The notes beneath the pieces are model-generated. The model was not told where the DNA came from, did no database searches, and worked only from the letters and a program-made list of their open reading frames with translations. From positions 1 through 64,000 of the forward strand of contig JAJCZD010000011.1 of NCBI GenBank assembly GCA_029262615.1: a stretch of 64,000 bases of DNA. The letters run 5' to 3'. Each line of letters starts with the position of its first letter. Position 1 is the first letter of the stretch. The DNA is from Candidatus Babelota bacterium (GTDB taxonomy: Bacteria; Babelota; Babeliae; Babelales; Vermiphilaceae). A program made the position numbers and the translations under genes. Of this stretch, positions 18,608-26,818 are shown piece after piece.

Positions 18608-20104
18608 TTACGGCAATTTGCTGTAGCGGAATGAAACGACCATCAAGAAAACATTGTCAAGATATTCTGGTCCTACTAGTGGTGTAATTCTATGGAATGA
18701 TAAATATGCCCAATCAAGTGGTGCAAGTGGGAGTGGTAAAGTAAAGGTATGAATAATATGTGACAAAGTACCCGGAGGAGGTTCAACAATAGGAATATCA
18801 GGAGAGTCAACTGTGCCGGCAAATGGTCCAATTACTCCAAATCCAGGTGGTTTGAAGTCAAAATTCATTCTAAAACGCATAGCACCCGGTAAGGCTCCTA
18901 AAACACCAACCACAAAATGAATGTCAATTTCTATCGGAACAGAAGGATCAATATCAGCTGGAACATGGAAAACAAGGTTAACAGGATTCTGTAAAGTAGG
19001 TATAAGTGCTGTGGTATCATTTAAAGCCCAACCAACTATCGTTGCTGCTATTGGTGACCCTACTGGGGGAGGAGTTACATAAGGAGGGCCAATTAGGGGA
19101 GTACCAACAAAAGGAAGTACGGTCACCCCATCACTATCAGGGGTTTTCTCATTTGCCACTCCAGTTGAATCATTTTTCCACATGGAAAATCCATTAAAGA
19201 CCAACTCATTATCCAAAAGATCAATTTGTGATTGTAGTGAATTGCAGCAACTTTCTGACAATTGATTTACTATATTTATTTGGGTTTGCAGAGAATCACA
19301 GCAGGAGGTTGCAAAGAAGTCAAGTTGAGAAACATTTTCATCAAGAGCGTCAACTTGAGAAATTAATAAACAGACATCAATTTCTGAACCATCACAAATA
19401 AATAGATTGTCAATTTGAGATTGCAAGGAATCACAACATGATTCTACTAGATCGATTCTTGTATCTTGTGCTTCACAACAAGACTCGAGTATCTCAATAT
19501 CTGAAATTAAGAAATCAATATCAGATACAGAACCAGCAGGGCCAGTTGCACCAGTAGCTCCTGTTGCGCCAGTAAGCAATTGAATGTTATCAATTTGAGA
19601 AGTTAAAGCATCACAGCAAGATTGCAGTTCTTCAATTTCAGAAACATTACCAGCTGGGCCGGTTGCGCCAGTTGCACCCGCTGCCCCTTGTGGACCAGTT
19701 GCTCCCGTACTGCCTTGCCTAACGAAACAGAAACATCCTTTGCGTCGAACATCGTGAGGGTTGATACAGATACTCTTATCTTTTTGTTGAATTCTTCTTT
19801 CATATTTACGCAACATGGCTTGCAGTTGTCTTTTGTTTTGTATATTTTTTGTTTGTAAAAGATAATAGGCTTCTTTTATTGCATTCTGCACGGTAGCGTA
19901 TTCTATGGCCTCAAATCCCTCTTGCATTAATGATACAACTTCCTTTATATTTTTATGTCGAGTTGTATGCTTATCCAATAAAGTAAAAACTGTGGTTATT
20001 TCATTAGGAATTATAACAACAAGATCATTTTTTTCCTGTGCAAAAAGATTTATTTGACTAGTAATAAGAAATATAAATAGGGTAGAAAAAAATATTTTTT
20101 TCAT
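18608..20104 (-). CDS. Secreted collagen/Cys-Cys coiled-coil protein with type-B head
   Basis: The ATG at 20104 is chosen over one seven codons upstream because AGGAGG lies just before it and M-K-K starts a signal peptide (ending about residue 27, F-A-Q). The 498 residues contain a helical N-terminal region, a C-F-C-F-V entry, collagen runs (G-S-T-G-A-T-G-P-Q-G), a moderate Cys-Cys coiled coil, and a C-terminal head sharing W-A-L-N-D, I-D-I-H-F-V and V-S-F-R-Y with the 10428 protein. The stalk resembles the 16693 protein while the head differs, so modules have been exchanged. Divergent from the glycosyltransferase at 20175. Confidence 0.83.
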   Translation of the reverse strand: MKKIFFSTLFIFLITSQINLFAQEKNDLVVIIPNEITTVFTLLDKHTTRHKNIKEVVSLMQEGFEAIEYATVQNAIKEAYYLLQTKNIQNKRQLQAMLRKYERRIQQKDKSICINPHDVRRKGCFCFVRQGSTGATGPQGAAGATGATGPAGNVSEIEELQSCCDALTSQIDNIQLLTGATGATGATGPAGSVSDIDFLISDIEILESCCEAQDTRIDLVESCCDSLQSQIDNLFICDGSEIDVCLLISQVDALDENVSQLDFFATSCCDSLQTQINIVNQLSESCCNSLQSQIDLLDNELVFNGFSMWKNDSTGVANEKTPDSDGVTVLPFVGTPLIGPPYVTPPPVGSPIAATIVGWALNDTTALIPTLQNPVNLVFHVPADIDPSVPIEIDIHFVVGVLGALPGAMRFRMNFDFKPPGFGVIGPFAGTVDSPDIPIVEPPPGTLSHIIHTFTLPLPLAPLDWAYLSFHRITPLVGPEYLDNVFLMVVSFRYSKLP

Positions 20105-20174
20105 TATCCTCCTTTTTTGTAACAACGAAACTTCATTAAGTTTGACTCTAGTAAATTAAAAAAAGGAATGCAAT

Positions 20175-20951
20175 ATGAAGCAAAAAATCTCAATTTTTCT
20201 GTTTTTGATAATTAATACAATAATCTCCAACCCACGAGTTTCTATTATTACTTCTGTTTACAATGGTGATGAATTTATTGCAGGTTTTTTGGAAGATATA
20301 ACAAAACAAACTATATTTGATGAATGTGAGTTACTATTAATTAATGCGAATTCACCTGGTAATGAAGAACCAATTATCACTAAATACATGCAAGAACATT
20401 CTAATATTTTTTATGTTCGATTAAATAAAGATCCTGGTTTGTATGCTGTGTGGAATAGTGCAATTATGCTTGCACAAAGTGATTTTATCACTAATGCAAA
20501 CTTAGATGATCGGCGCAACCCTGAGTGCATAGAAATGCAAGTAAATGTACTCGAGCAAAATTCTGAAATAGATTTAGTTTATGGTAATTATTTAATTACG
20601 TATGAGCCCAATCAAACGTTTAAGCAGAACTCTTATCGTTTTTGTGCTGTAGCAGAAGATTTTGATTCAAAGAAAATGTTTAAATGTTTGCCAGGGCCGA
20701 TGCCAATGTGGCGTAAAGTAATGCATGAAAAATATGGTTTTTTTGATGAGCTATTTTTATATGCAGGTGATTTAGAAATGTGGAATCGTGGGGTGAGTTT
20801 AGGTGCGAAATTTATGAAAATAGATTTTGTAGCAGGTCTTTTTTACCAGAATCCAAATGGTCTTTCAACTAACCAAGATCCCGAGAAAGTGCAAAAACGC
20901 AATAAAGAAAATGAAGTGATTGTGAAAAGGTATGCACAGGTTTGGCGCTAA
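20175..20951 (+). CDS. Family 2 glycosyltransferase with signal peptide
   Basis: A GT-A fold transferase using a nucleotide sugar. The first 19 residues look like a signal peptide (M-K-Q-K-I, hydrophobic core, I-I-S-N), followed directly by the first strand V-S-I-I-T-S-V-Y-N-G. The metal-binding region is A-N-L-D-D-R-R-N-P, with a later acceptor-site segment G-D-L-E-M-W-N. Length 258 is typical of a minimal GT2 catalytic domain. The stop overlaps the convergent 20948 gene by 4 bases. Export of a nucleotide-sugar-dependent enzyme is unusual; the N-terminus could instead be an uncleaved anchor. Confidence 0.85.
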   Translation: MKQKISIFLFLIINTIISNPRVSIITSVYNGDEFIAGFLEDITKQTIFDECELLLINANSPGNEEPIITKYMQEHSNIFYVRLNKDPGLYAVWNSAIMLAQSDFITNANLDDRRNPECIEMQVNVLEQNSEIDLVYGNYLITYEPNQTFKQNSYRFCAVAEDFDSKKMFKCLPGPMPMWRKVMHEKYGFFDELFLYAGDLEMWNRGVSLGAKFMKIDFVAGLFYQNPNGLSTNQDPEKVQKRNKENEVIVKRYAQVWR

Positions 20952-22249
20952 TTAAGATAATAACTTTTTTTATTTATATAAATTTCATCTTGCCAGCCGA
21001 GCATAGCTATAAACTTAAACTCTTTTGATTCAAGAAGTTTCCGAATGAACGGTTCATGATAATTATTTTCCACGGTAATAACATGAATAAAAAATGTATT
21101 AAAATTGATTGATTTCAAAATCTCCAGTTCTGAACCTTCTGTGTCGAGGGAGAGAAAATCAATCTCAAAGATATTATGTTTTTGGCAGATATCATTAAAT
21201 GTTTGTGCAGAAATTTTCTTAATAGTATAACTACCGCCATCACGGATTATCTCATGTTTAAGACGCTGCAAATGACGAGGATCATAGGTTTGCATAATAC
21301 CACTGAGCATAATTGGTGCGCCCTCAACAGCAATAAAATCTACCGGTGCATTAGTTGTAGCAATACAATGATTCAAACAAATACAATTGCGCAGGCTTGC
21401 ACATTGAGAAAATGATTGTGCAAGTGGTTCAATACAAAGACCTTTCCAGCCTAATTCTTTTTCAAAAAAGTACGTATTAGAATGAGTAACCCCATCAAAT
21501 GCACCAATATCTACAAACACACCATTTTTTTTATTTTTAAAAAACATTTCATTTGCAAATTTATCTTGTCCAACTTGGCCAGTATAAGCGGTTAATGGTT
21601 TTTTATGATCAGTATAATGATAAAAGTAATATGGTATTTCTGTCTTTGCTTCTTTTTGTAATAATCCTGATTGAGCAATCTGCATGGCCCAGTTAGTATC
21701 TTCTTGCCAATTTGTTTCGGGGAATAAAAATTGTTTGGCTATTTCTTTTTTAATCGGATTTAAATGATTTGGTGGGCGATAATAAATACCATCTTTTTCA
21801 AAATAATGATCATACTTAATTGAATGGATAAAATGGCGAGGAGATTTACCATCAAAGGTGATAATACCATGCAAGCTAACACAATCAGGTTCTTGTAGAA
21901 GTTTTTTATAAATCATTTCGATGTAATGTTCATGAACATTATCATCATCGTCAATAAAGCAAACATACTTTCCTTGTGCTTCATCAATGAGCTTATTTCG
22001 TTTGTAGCCAATTGAATTTTCTCGGTTATCTTTGAAATACATAATTTCAATTTCACCTTGCAAGCCTGCCTGTTTAATTTGATTTTCTAATTTTGTAAAT
22101 AATTGATTAAATTGGTCTTTTCGTGCTTCTAAAGTGCAAATCAAAATGCTCCATAGAATGTCAGGCCTTTTTTCCGAAATTGTAGAGGTTAGTTCGGCAT
22201 AAAAATTAAAAAATAAACTTAAGAGGACAATAAGAAATACTTTTTTCAT
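20948..22249 (-). CDS. Glycosyltransferase-FkbM methyltransferase fusion with signal peptide
   Basis: The 433-residue protein has two domains behind a signal peptide (about 1-18, ending Y-A). Residues about 30-200 form a GT2-like domain with L-I-C-T-L-E-A-R-K-D near the start and F-I-D-D-D-D-N as the metal site. Residues about 225-425 form an FkbM-type SAM methyltransferase domain with V-F-V-D-I-G-A-F-D-G-V-T and L-S-L-D-T-E-G-S-E. It probably adds a sugar and methylates a glycan. The ATG shares ATGA with the stop of the upstream 22246 gene, so the two are translationally coupled. Confidence 0.85.
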   Translation of the reverse strand: MKKVFLIVLLSLFFNFYAELTSTISEKRPDILWSILICTLEARKDQFNQLFTKLENQIKQAGLQGEIEIMYFKDNRENSIGYKRNKLIDEAQGKYVCFIDDDDNVHEHYIEMIYKKLLQEPDCVSLHGIITFDGKSPRHFIHSIKYDHYFEKDGIYYRPPNHLNPIKKEIAKQFLFPETNWQEDTNWAMQIAQSGLLQKEAKTEIPYYFYHYTDHKKPLTAYTGQVGQDKFANEMFFKNKKNGVFVDIGAFDGVTHSNTYFFEKELGWKGLCIEPLAQSFSQCASLRNCICLNHCIATTNAPVDFIAVEGAPIMLSGIMQTYDPRHLQRLKHEIIRDGGSYTIKKISAQTFNDICQKHNIFEIDFLSLDTEGSELEILKSINFNTFFIHVITVENNYHEPFIRKLLESKEFKFIAMLGWQDEIYINKKSYYLN

Positions 22250-23442
22250 AAGGTCCTTAAATGGTAGTTACTTCTTTTTTGGTTTAAAAAACAGAGTATA
22301 TTGTAATGTAAATAAGCTACATTTGGGTTAGTTTGTATCGCTTTTAGTGTTGCTTGCACCCCGGTCTCCCATTCATTAATGTAATAAGCTCCGCGACCAA
22401 GAAGATCCCACCGGACAAAATCATATGCATATTTTTCTACGAATAAAACATCATGTGTTGGATAGGGTATTGTGCAGGCTTGTTTTGCAATACCATAACA
22501 AGATACATAATCTCCAACGTTCCAATAATGTTGAGCTAATTTTATTAATGGCTCGGCTCGGTGTGGGCGCATAGCAAAAGCCTTTAAATAGTATTGCTTT
22601 GCTAAGGCCCACGGGTAGTTTTTCTTAGTTTTGTCTTGTGATAATCTTTCAATTAATTGTGCTAATCGATAAAGTGCAATAAAGTCTTCCTCTGGCCAAC
22701 CAACAAGTGCGCATCGATGCACATAACAATTATATGCTTTTTCTAACTCACCTAAACCTTCATAGGTTTGTGCTAAATAAAATGCAGTCCGTGAATCATA
22801 GCGATTTTTTTTGTGTTCTTTGAGCAATAATTCTTTGTCTCTTTTCCAACGCTTTTTTGATTTTTCATAACCATAGCGTGATTGAGTTAGCTCAAAATAT
22901 ACTTCTGGAGGTACTTTTGCCATTGATGCTGGCATAAGCACTTCGTGCACAACACCTGCAAAACGAATATTGCAATGGCATCGAATCAAACGGGGGGTAT
23001 AAAAATCTTGTACTGTATTCATAATACGAACCAGGTAAGAAGTGGTGTTGTTAAACTTTTCTTGAGAGCAAAACTCGACTAATGCTTCAACATTATGCAT
23101 GAACCATTCAGCATCTGGCATGAGCATGAAAATAGCATTTGGAAATTTCTCTAACGCAAGATCGAGTGCTCGATTACGAGAGGTTGCAAAATCAACAAAT
23201 TCCTCTTGGCCGATAAAGCCATTTTCAATACCATGCTTTCTAAAATAGCTTTTGGTAACCTCAACGGTATTATCTTCAGAACCGGTATCAAAAATAAAAA
23301 AATCTTTTAGACCTGCTTTAACAAAAGGATCCAGGGTTTTGCAAATAACCTGTTCTTCATTTTTTACCATCAGTACAACAACCAGTAGAGGATTGGTATG
23401 ACATAAAGTCACTATACAAGTAAGTAAGTAAAGAAGCCGCAT
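22246..23442 (-). CDS. Family 2 glycosyltransferase with C-terminal TPR-like repeats and signal peptide
   Basis: The 398 residues begin with a short signal peptide (M-R-L-L-Y, ending C-H-T-N-P). A GT2 domain follows (V-V-V-L-M-V-K-N-E-E, then D-T-G-S-E-D-N-T), with a V-H-E-V-L motif near 165. The C-terminal half is helical with TPR-like pairs (F-Y-L-A-Q-T-Y-E-G-L-G-E-L-E-K-A-Y). This layout is known from glycosyltransferases of intracellular bacteria and viruses. The stop overlaps the start of the 20948 gene (ATGA). Confidence 0.85.
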   Translation of the reverse strand: MRLLYLLTCIVTLCHTNPLLVVVLMVKNEEQVICKTLDPFVKAGLKDFFIFDTGSEDNTVEVTKSYFRKHGIENGFIGQEEFVDFATSRNRALDLALEKFPNAIFMLMPDAEWFMHNVEALVEFCSQEKFNNTTSYLVRIMNTVQDFYTPRLIRCHCNIRFAGVVHEVLMPASMAKVPPEVYFELTQSRYGYEKSKKRWKRDKELLLKEHKKNRYDSRTAFYLAQTYEGLGELEKAYNCYVHRCALVGWPEEDFIALYRLAQLIERLSQDKTKKNYPWALAKQYYLKAFAMRPHRAEPLIKLAQHYWNVGDYVSCYGIAKQACTIPYPTHDVLFVEKYAYDFVRWDLLGRGAYYINEWETGVQATLKAIQTNPNVAYLHYNILCFLNQKRSNYHLRTL

Positions 23443-23925
23443 TTTGATCCTTTTTTTTATCTTTTTTATAGAAATAAATAGTGAAAATGTCTAGTTATAA
23501 ATATTCTTTTTTATACCCTAAGTGGGCAAGTCACCAAACAAAGAGGTTCCCCCTTTGGAATTGTGAATCTTTCAATGAAGTGTTTTTTTACTTGGTATGT
23601 ACTTTTTACATTCCAAAGTTTGTTTTGTCCTTTACTAAGAGGATTCTCGCCAACCCCTCTTGGATCACAGGCGCTTAAAGCTGCGCCTTAAGGATTGCTC
23701 TTCCGCTTTAAGCGGCGTGTGTATGCGCATTTGTGCGAAAAAGGGATCCAAGGGAAAATTGGTGCAGGGATCGGTAAGGTTTTGCATCAAACCCTTACCA
23801 AAAAAAGAAAAAATAAATTTTTATTAAAAAGGAATCTATACCAAGTGAAAATAAATAAAAAATAAAATTAACTTATAAAAAATATTAAAAGATTATTGGG
23901 TTTAAAAGGGAATTAATCCGTTATG
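23443..23925. other. Gene-free stretch with nested inverted repeats
   Basis: No credible gene lies in these 483 bases. They contain nested pairs: ACTTGGTAT (23590-23598) with ATACCAAGT (23838-23846); an imperfect pair around CTTGGATC (about 23651-23670) with GATCCAAG (about 23747-23766); a central GC-richer block with AGGCGC/GCGCCT and CCGCTT-T-AAGCGG hairpins (about 23668-23716); and GGTAAGG with CCTTACC near 23774-23800. The block could be a structured RNA or the remains of a palindromic mobile element. Confidence 0.45.
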
Positions 23926-24462
23926 TTATTTGGATGCCAATACCAAAGTATTATTTAGTTTAACTGCATCTTTAAATGGATCGGGCAGGCCTGATTGGGT
24001 TATGGTAAAAGAACCGTGCTTAATATTGTGCTCTATTTCTTGGGGTAGGGTTAGTACTAGATAGAAAACATTAACAACCGATAGTGGTTCTGCGTGATCA
24101 AAGCGCAAGACTATAATTTGTTTTTTTTTATTCCATTGGCCATCACAGATAACATTTTCTTGTAGCGGCAGAAATTGTTTTTCTGAATTTTCTTTGTATA
24201 AAGTGGCATTTAAATTATCCAAAAATGGTCCGCTCCATTGCAAATGCAACTCTCGCATACTTACTTTGGCTTCTGATCCTTTTTTAAATATAACGCTTCC
24301 CACTAGTATCCATTTACCACCAAACTGCTTAATTTTTGCAGGATCAGGTTCTAAGCTTTGCCACATTGGCTGCATGATAATTGAACAATCAGTTGCATAT
24401 TCCATTATGGGTAAAGAGAAAAATAATAATAACCACTTCAATACTCTACTCCATTTGATCAC
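23926..24462 (-). CDS. Secreted protein of unknown function
   Basis: The 178-residue product has a hydrophobic N-terminus consistent with a signal peptide (about 1-22), then a beta-rich soluble domain with few cysteines and several Trp residues. I do not recognise a family. It lies 45 bases downstream of the TonB/TolA-like gene on the same strand and may be co-transcribed with it, which hints at an envelope role. Confidence 0.65.
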   Translation of the reverse strand: MIKWSRVLKWLLLFFSLPIMEYATDCSIIMQPMWQSLEPDPAKIKQFGGKWILVGSVIFKKGSEAKVSMRELHLQWSGPFLDNLNATLYKENSEKQFLPLQENVICDGQWNKKKQIIVLRFDHAEPLSVVNVFYLVLTLPQEIEHNIKHGSFTITQSGLPDPFKDAVKLNNTLVLASK

Positions 24463-24507
24463 TCCGTTGTTACCGTAGCATATTTGGCCAAAATTAAGGA
24501 AGGAATA

Positions 24508-25455
24508 TTAATAGGTGCTAAATCCTCCAGGAGCCCATCCATGATTATATACAATTACCGTATAAACAATTTGAAATGGCGTTTTTTTAATAAATCCTGG
24601 CAGTGGTGGAAATGATGGGCTTGCTTCCTTAAATGCAAACATCATAAATTGATCAAAAGAAGTATTACCCGAGGATTGTGCAATTTGTAGTTCATGAATA
24701 TGGCCATCTTGCTGAATTTCAAGATATACTTTTACTTCCGTATTTTCTGCGACTCTTGGTGCTTTCTCACGATAGATTTTAAAGGTATTTTGCAGGCACC
24801 ATTGAATCTTTTGTAAATATCTTTCATGTTTGAGTTGCTCATCAGTTGGCATTTTATTCGGATCGCCCTCCATTTTAATGGTATTGCTCCCTTCATCTTT
24901 TATCTGATCAAGAAACCCTCGTGTCAAATCGGCAAGGCTTAGAGTTTGCTTAGGAGCTTGGGGCCGCATTTGTGGTTTAGGCTGCTGGGTTTTAACTAAT
25001 TTTTGTTCCATAACTCGTTCGTTCGGAGCTTGTTGAAGGGTTTTTTTTATTTCTTGCTTATTTTCTATTGGTTTTCTTTTTTCAATTGAAGCGAGCATTG
25101 TTTTTAAATCATTTATCTCTTGAGTCTTTTTGCTTTCACTTTGCACCTTTTTTTCATCAGGCTTCAACTGATTTTGTGTTAATTGAGGTTTGTCCGTTTT
25201 AACGGAGGAGGGTGTAGGCGCTGGTAGGTCTTTAAAAACAACTGGTACACCCAAATTACTTTTTTTCGGTTTGAGTGCAGCGGGCAGGTCATAAACTTGT
25301 GCCAAAAGTGCTTTTTGCTCCGGTTCGAGCTTAATCTGAATAACTTTTTTCTCATCGATCTGAATAATAAAAAAAAGAAGGGTGATCAATAGAGCATGCA
25401 GTCCAATGGCTGTTGAGCCGATGATAATTTTTTGGCGTCGCGTGGGTGCATCCAT
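24508..25455 (-). CDS. TonB/TolA-like energy-transducing envelope protein
   Basis: The layout is that of TonB or TolA. A cytoplasmic N-terminus is followed by one membrane helix (about residues 14-32), then a long Lys/Gln/Pro-rich periplasmic spacer (about 35-200). A C-terminal domain of about 85 residues contains V-K-V-Y-L-E-I-Q-Q-D-G and a F-P-P-L-P segment, as in TonB C-terminal domains. The family couples the inner-membrane proton-motive force to outer-membrane processes. No exbB/tolQ, exbD/tolR or pal lies nearby, so TonB and TolA cannot be separated. It implies a two-membrane envelope. Confidence 0.8.
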   Translation of the reverse strand: MDAPTRRQKIIIGSTAIGLHALLITLLFFIIQIDEKKVIQIKLEPEQKALLAQVYDLPAALKPKKSNLGVPVVFKDLPAPTPSSVKTDKPQLTQNQLKPDEKKVQSESKKTQEINDLKTMLASIEKRKPIENKQEIKKTLQQAPNERVMEQKLVKTQQPKPQMRPQAPKQTLSLADLTRGFLDQIKDEGSNTIKMEGDPNKMPTDEQLKHERYLQKIQWCLQNTFKIYREKAPRVAENTEVKVYLEIQQDGHIHELQIAQSSGNTSFDQFMMFAFKEASPSFPPLPGFIKKTPFQIVYTVIVYNHGWAPGGFSTY

Positions 25456-25531
25456 TACATTTCCCCCTTTTTTGCTTCTTTATAGGGTACGCATTTTTAT
25501 ACAACAAAAAGAAGGATTTGTCATATTTATA

Positions 25532-25540
25532 TGGTATAAT
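25532..25540 (+). promoter_or_regulatory. Extended -10 promoter (TGgTATAAT) for mpg
   Basis: A perfect TATAAT preceded by TG-N lies 22 bases before the mpg start. No -35 box has normal spacing; TTGTCA at 25518-25523 is too close. Extended -10 promoters do not need one. Confidence 0.6.
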
Positions 25541-25562
25541 AAAAGAAATTACAGGAGGTTAC

Positions 25563-26171
25563 ATGTCTGTTTTACCAAGAAGTTTTTATGCACGTCCAAC
25601 GGTGCAGGTTGCCCAAGATCTATTGGGCTGTTTTTTAGTGCATGAGATTAATGGCAAACAATTAATTGGCAAAATTGTTGAAACAGAAGCTTATTGCGGG
25701 TCAATAGACCCGGCAAGCCACGCCTATAAAAAAACACCACGATCAGCACCAATGTATGGTTCGGTTGGCCATGCTTACATTTATTTTATTTACGGTAATC
25801 ATTATTGTTTTAATGTTGTTGCACGCTCTAAAAATGAAATTGCCGGTGGTGTTTTGGTCCGTGCCGTTGAACCAATTGTGGGTATTGAAATAATGAAAAA
25901 GAATCGTAACTTTCTTCCCTCTGCTCGTCCTGAGTGTTTTGCGAAAGCAAAATGTATCAAAGGGATTTCCAATGGGCCTGGCAAACTAACGCAAGCGTTT
26001 GGCATTAGCAAAGATTGTAACCAAATCGATCTAACCAAAAAAGAAAAGCTCTATATTATTAAAAAAGAAAGATCAGAACCTATTATTACAACCAAGCGTA
26101 TTGGTATAAAAAAAGCAACTGATAAGCTCTGGCGCTTCTGTATTGAAAAAAATGAATGGGCTTCCAAGTAA
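25563..26171 (+). CDS. mpg: DNA-3-methyladenine glycosylase (AAG/MPG family)
   Basis: A base-excision enzyme that removes alkylated purines from DNA. The ATG at 25563 is chosen because GGAGG precedes it and a promoter is adjacent; the frame is open farther upstream. In 202 residues the family hallmarks appear: V-E-T-E-A-Y (catalytic Glu about residue 42), P-M-Y-G-S-V-G-H-A-Y-I-Y-F-I-Y-G, and N-G-P-G-K-L-T-Q-A. Residues about 122-134, just before the N-G-P-G motif, are encoded by a palindromic DNA repeat that also occurs at 63618-63651. This looks like an in-frame insertion tolerated by the enzyme. Confidence 0.93.
   Translation: MSVLPRSFYARPTVQVAQDLLGCFLVHEINGKQLIGKIVETEAYCGSIDPASHAYKKTPRSAPMYGSVGHAYIYFIYGNHYCFNVVARSKNEIAGGVLVRAVEPIVGIEIMKKNRNFLPSARPECFAKAKCIKGISNGPGKLTQAFGISKDCNQIDLTKKEKLYIIKKERSEPIITTKRIGIKKATDKLWRFCIEKNEWASK
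25929..25963 (+). repeat. Palindromic repeat copy inside mpg
   Basis: This 35-base unit has a central hairpin TTTTGC-GAAA-GCAAAA flanked by CCTGAGTG and TGTATCAAAGG. It matches the unit at 63618-63651 at 31 of 34 aligned positions. One outer stem pair differs on both sides (T-A here, A-T there) while pairing is kept. It stays in the mpg reading frame. Confidence 0.65.
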
Positions 26172-26203
26172 AGAAAGATGACAATGAACTGCAAAAAAGA
26201 GAA

Positions 26204-26809
26204 TCAGTAGTTATTTTTTGGAAAGAAATTAGTAATTGGTTGTTGGCGTTTGTCGTCAAGTTTCACTTTTTTACGCTTGTCTTTTTCTTTATCTTTTTTT
26301 CGTTCTTGAATTTGGACAAGTTTTCTTTTTTTATCTCGAGCTTGCTGGCAGTGTTGAGTGCCCAGAAAAGTATCATTTAGATATTCAAGGGCTTCAATAA
26401 TTTGTTTTTTTGATTTTACTGTTTTGCCACGACTCTCTAGGCGTTTTATCGTAAGCAAAATTTTCTTGTTTGCAAGCATATGAGATTTTTCTAAATCAGT
26501 GTCTTTGCAATATCCACCATCTGGTTCCCACTTGCTCAATAATTCTAGCCCTGGTGTTGATTGTGCGCACTTACGCAGAATGGGTAAAAGTTGTCCAACC
26601 GCCCATTTTTGTTCTGCTGTTAATTTATAGTCTGCCGAATTTTTCATTTTACTAAAGATTTCAATACCAGTTTGCAAACTATTAAAAGGAAATCCTTTTG
26701 CGACTTCCTCAGGAAAGATTGGATAGCATCTACGCAGTGTATCACTTACTTCCATTGCGCCTGCTGAAAAAACAATCATACCTGTGAGCGTTAAAAATAT
26801 TTTGTTCAT
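26204..26809 (-). CDS. Secreted protein with basic tract and C-terminal PIP-box motif
   Basis: The 201-residue product has a signal peptide (about 1-18, A-G-A then Met-Glu), a helical middle with three Cys, and a Lys/Arg-dense stretch at residues 160-188. It ends with Q-Q-P-I-T-N-F-F at 189-196, five residues from the C-terminus. That octapeptide fits Q-x-x-(I/L/M)-x-x-F-F, the PCNA-interacting (PIP) box of eukaryotic and archaeal replication proteins. The bacterial clamp motif is different. The basic tract resembles nuclear-import signals. No family is recognised for the body. A host-nucleus effector is plausible but inferred; motif and layout are directly visible. Confidence 0.75.
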   Translation of the reverse strand: MNKIFLTLTGMIVFSAGAMEVSDTLRRCYPIFPEEVAKGFPFNSLQTGIEIFSKMKNSADYKLTAEQKWAVGQLLPILRKCAQSTPGLELLSKWEPDGGYCKDTDLEKSHMLANKKILLTIKRLESRGKTVKSKKQIIEALEYLNDTFLGTQHCQQARDKKRKLVQIQERKKDKEKDKRKKVKLDDKRQQPITNFFPKNNY

Positions 26810-26818
26810 TTGTTTCCT

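Noticed and set aside
26156-26380. A 74-codon plus-strand frame after mpg
   Set aside because: Hydrophobic composition arises from the complement of the Lys-rich PIP-box protein. Antisense shadow.
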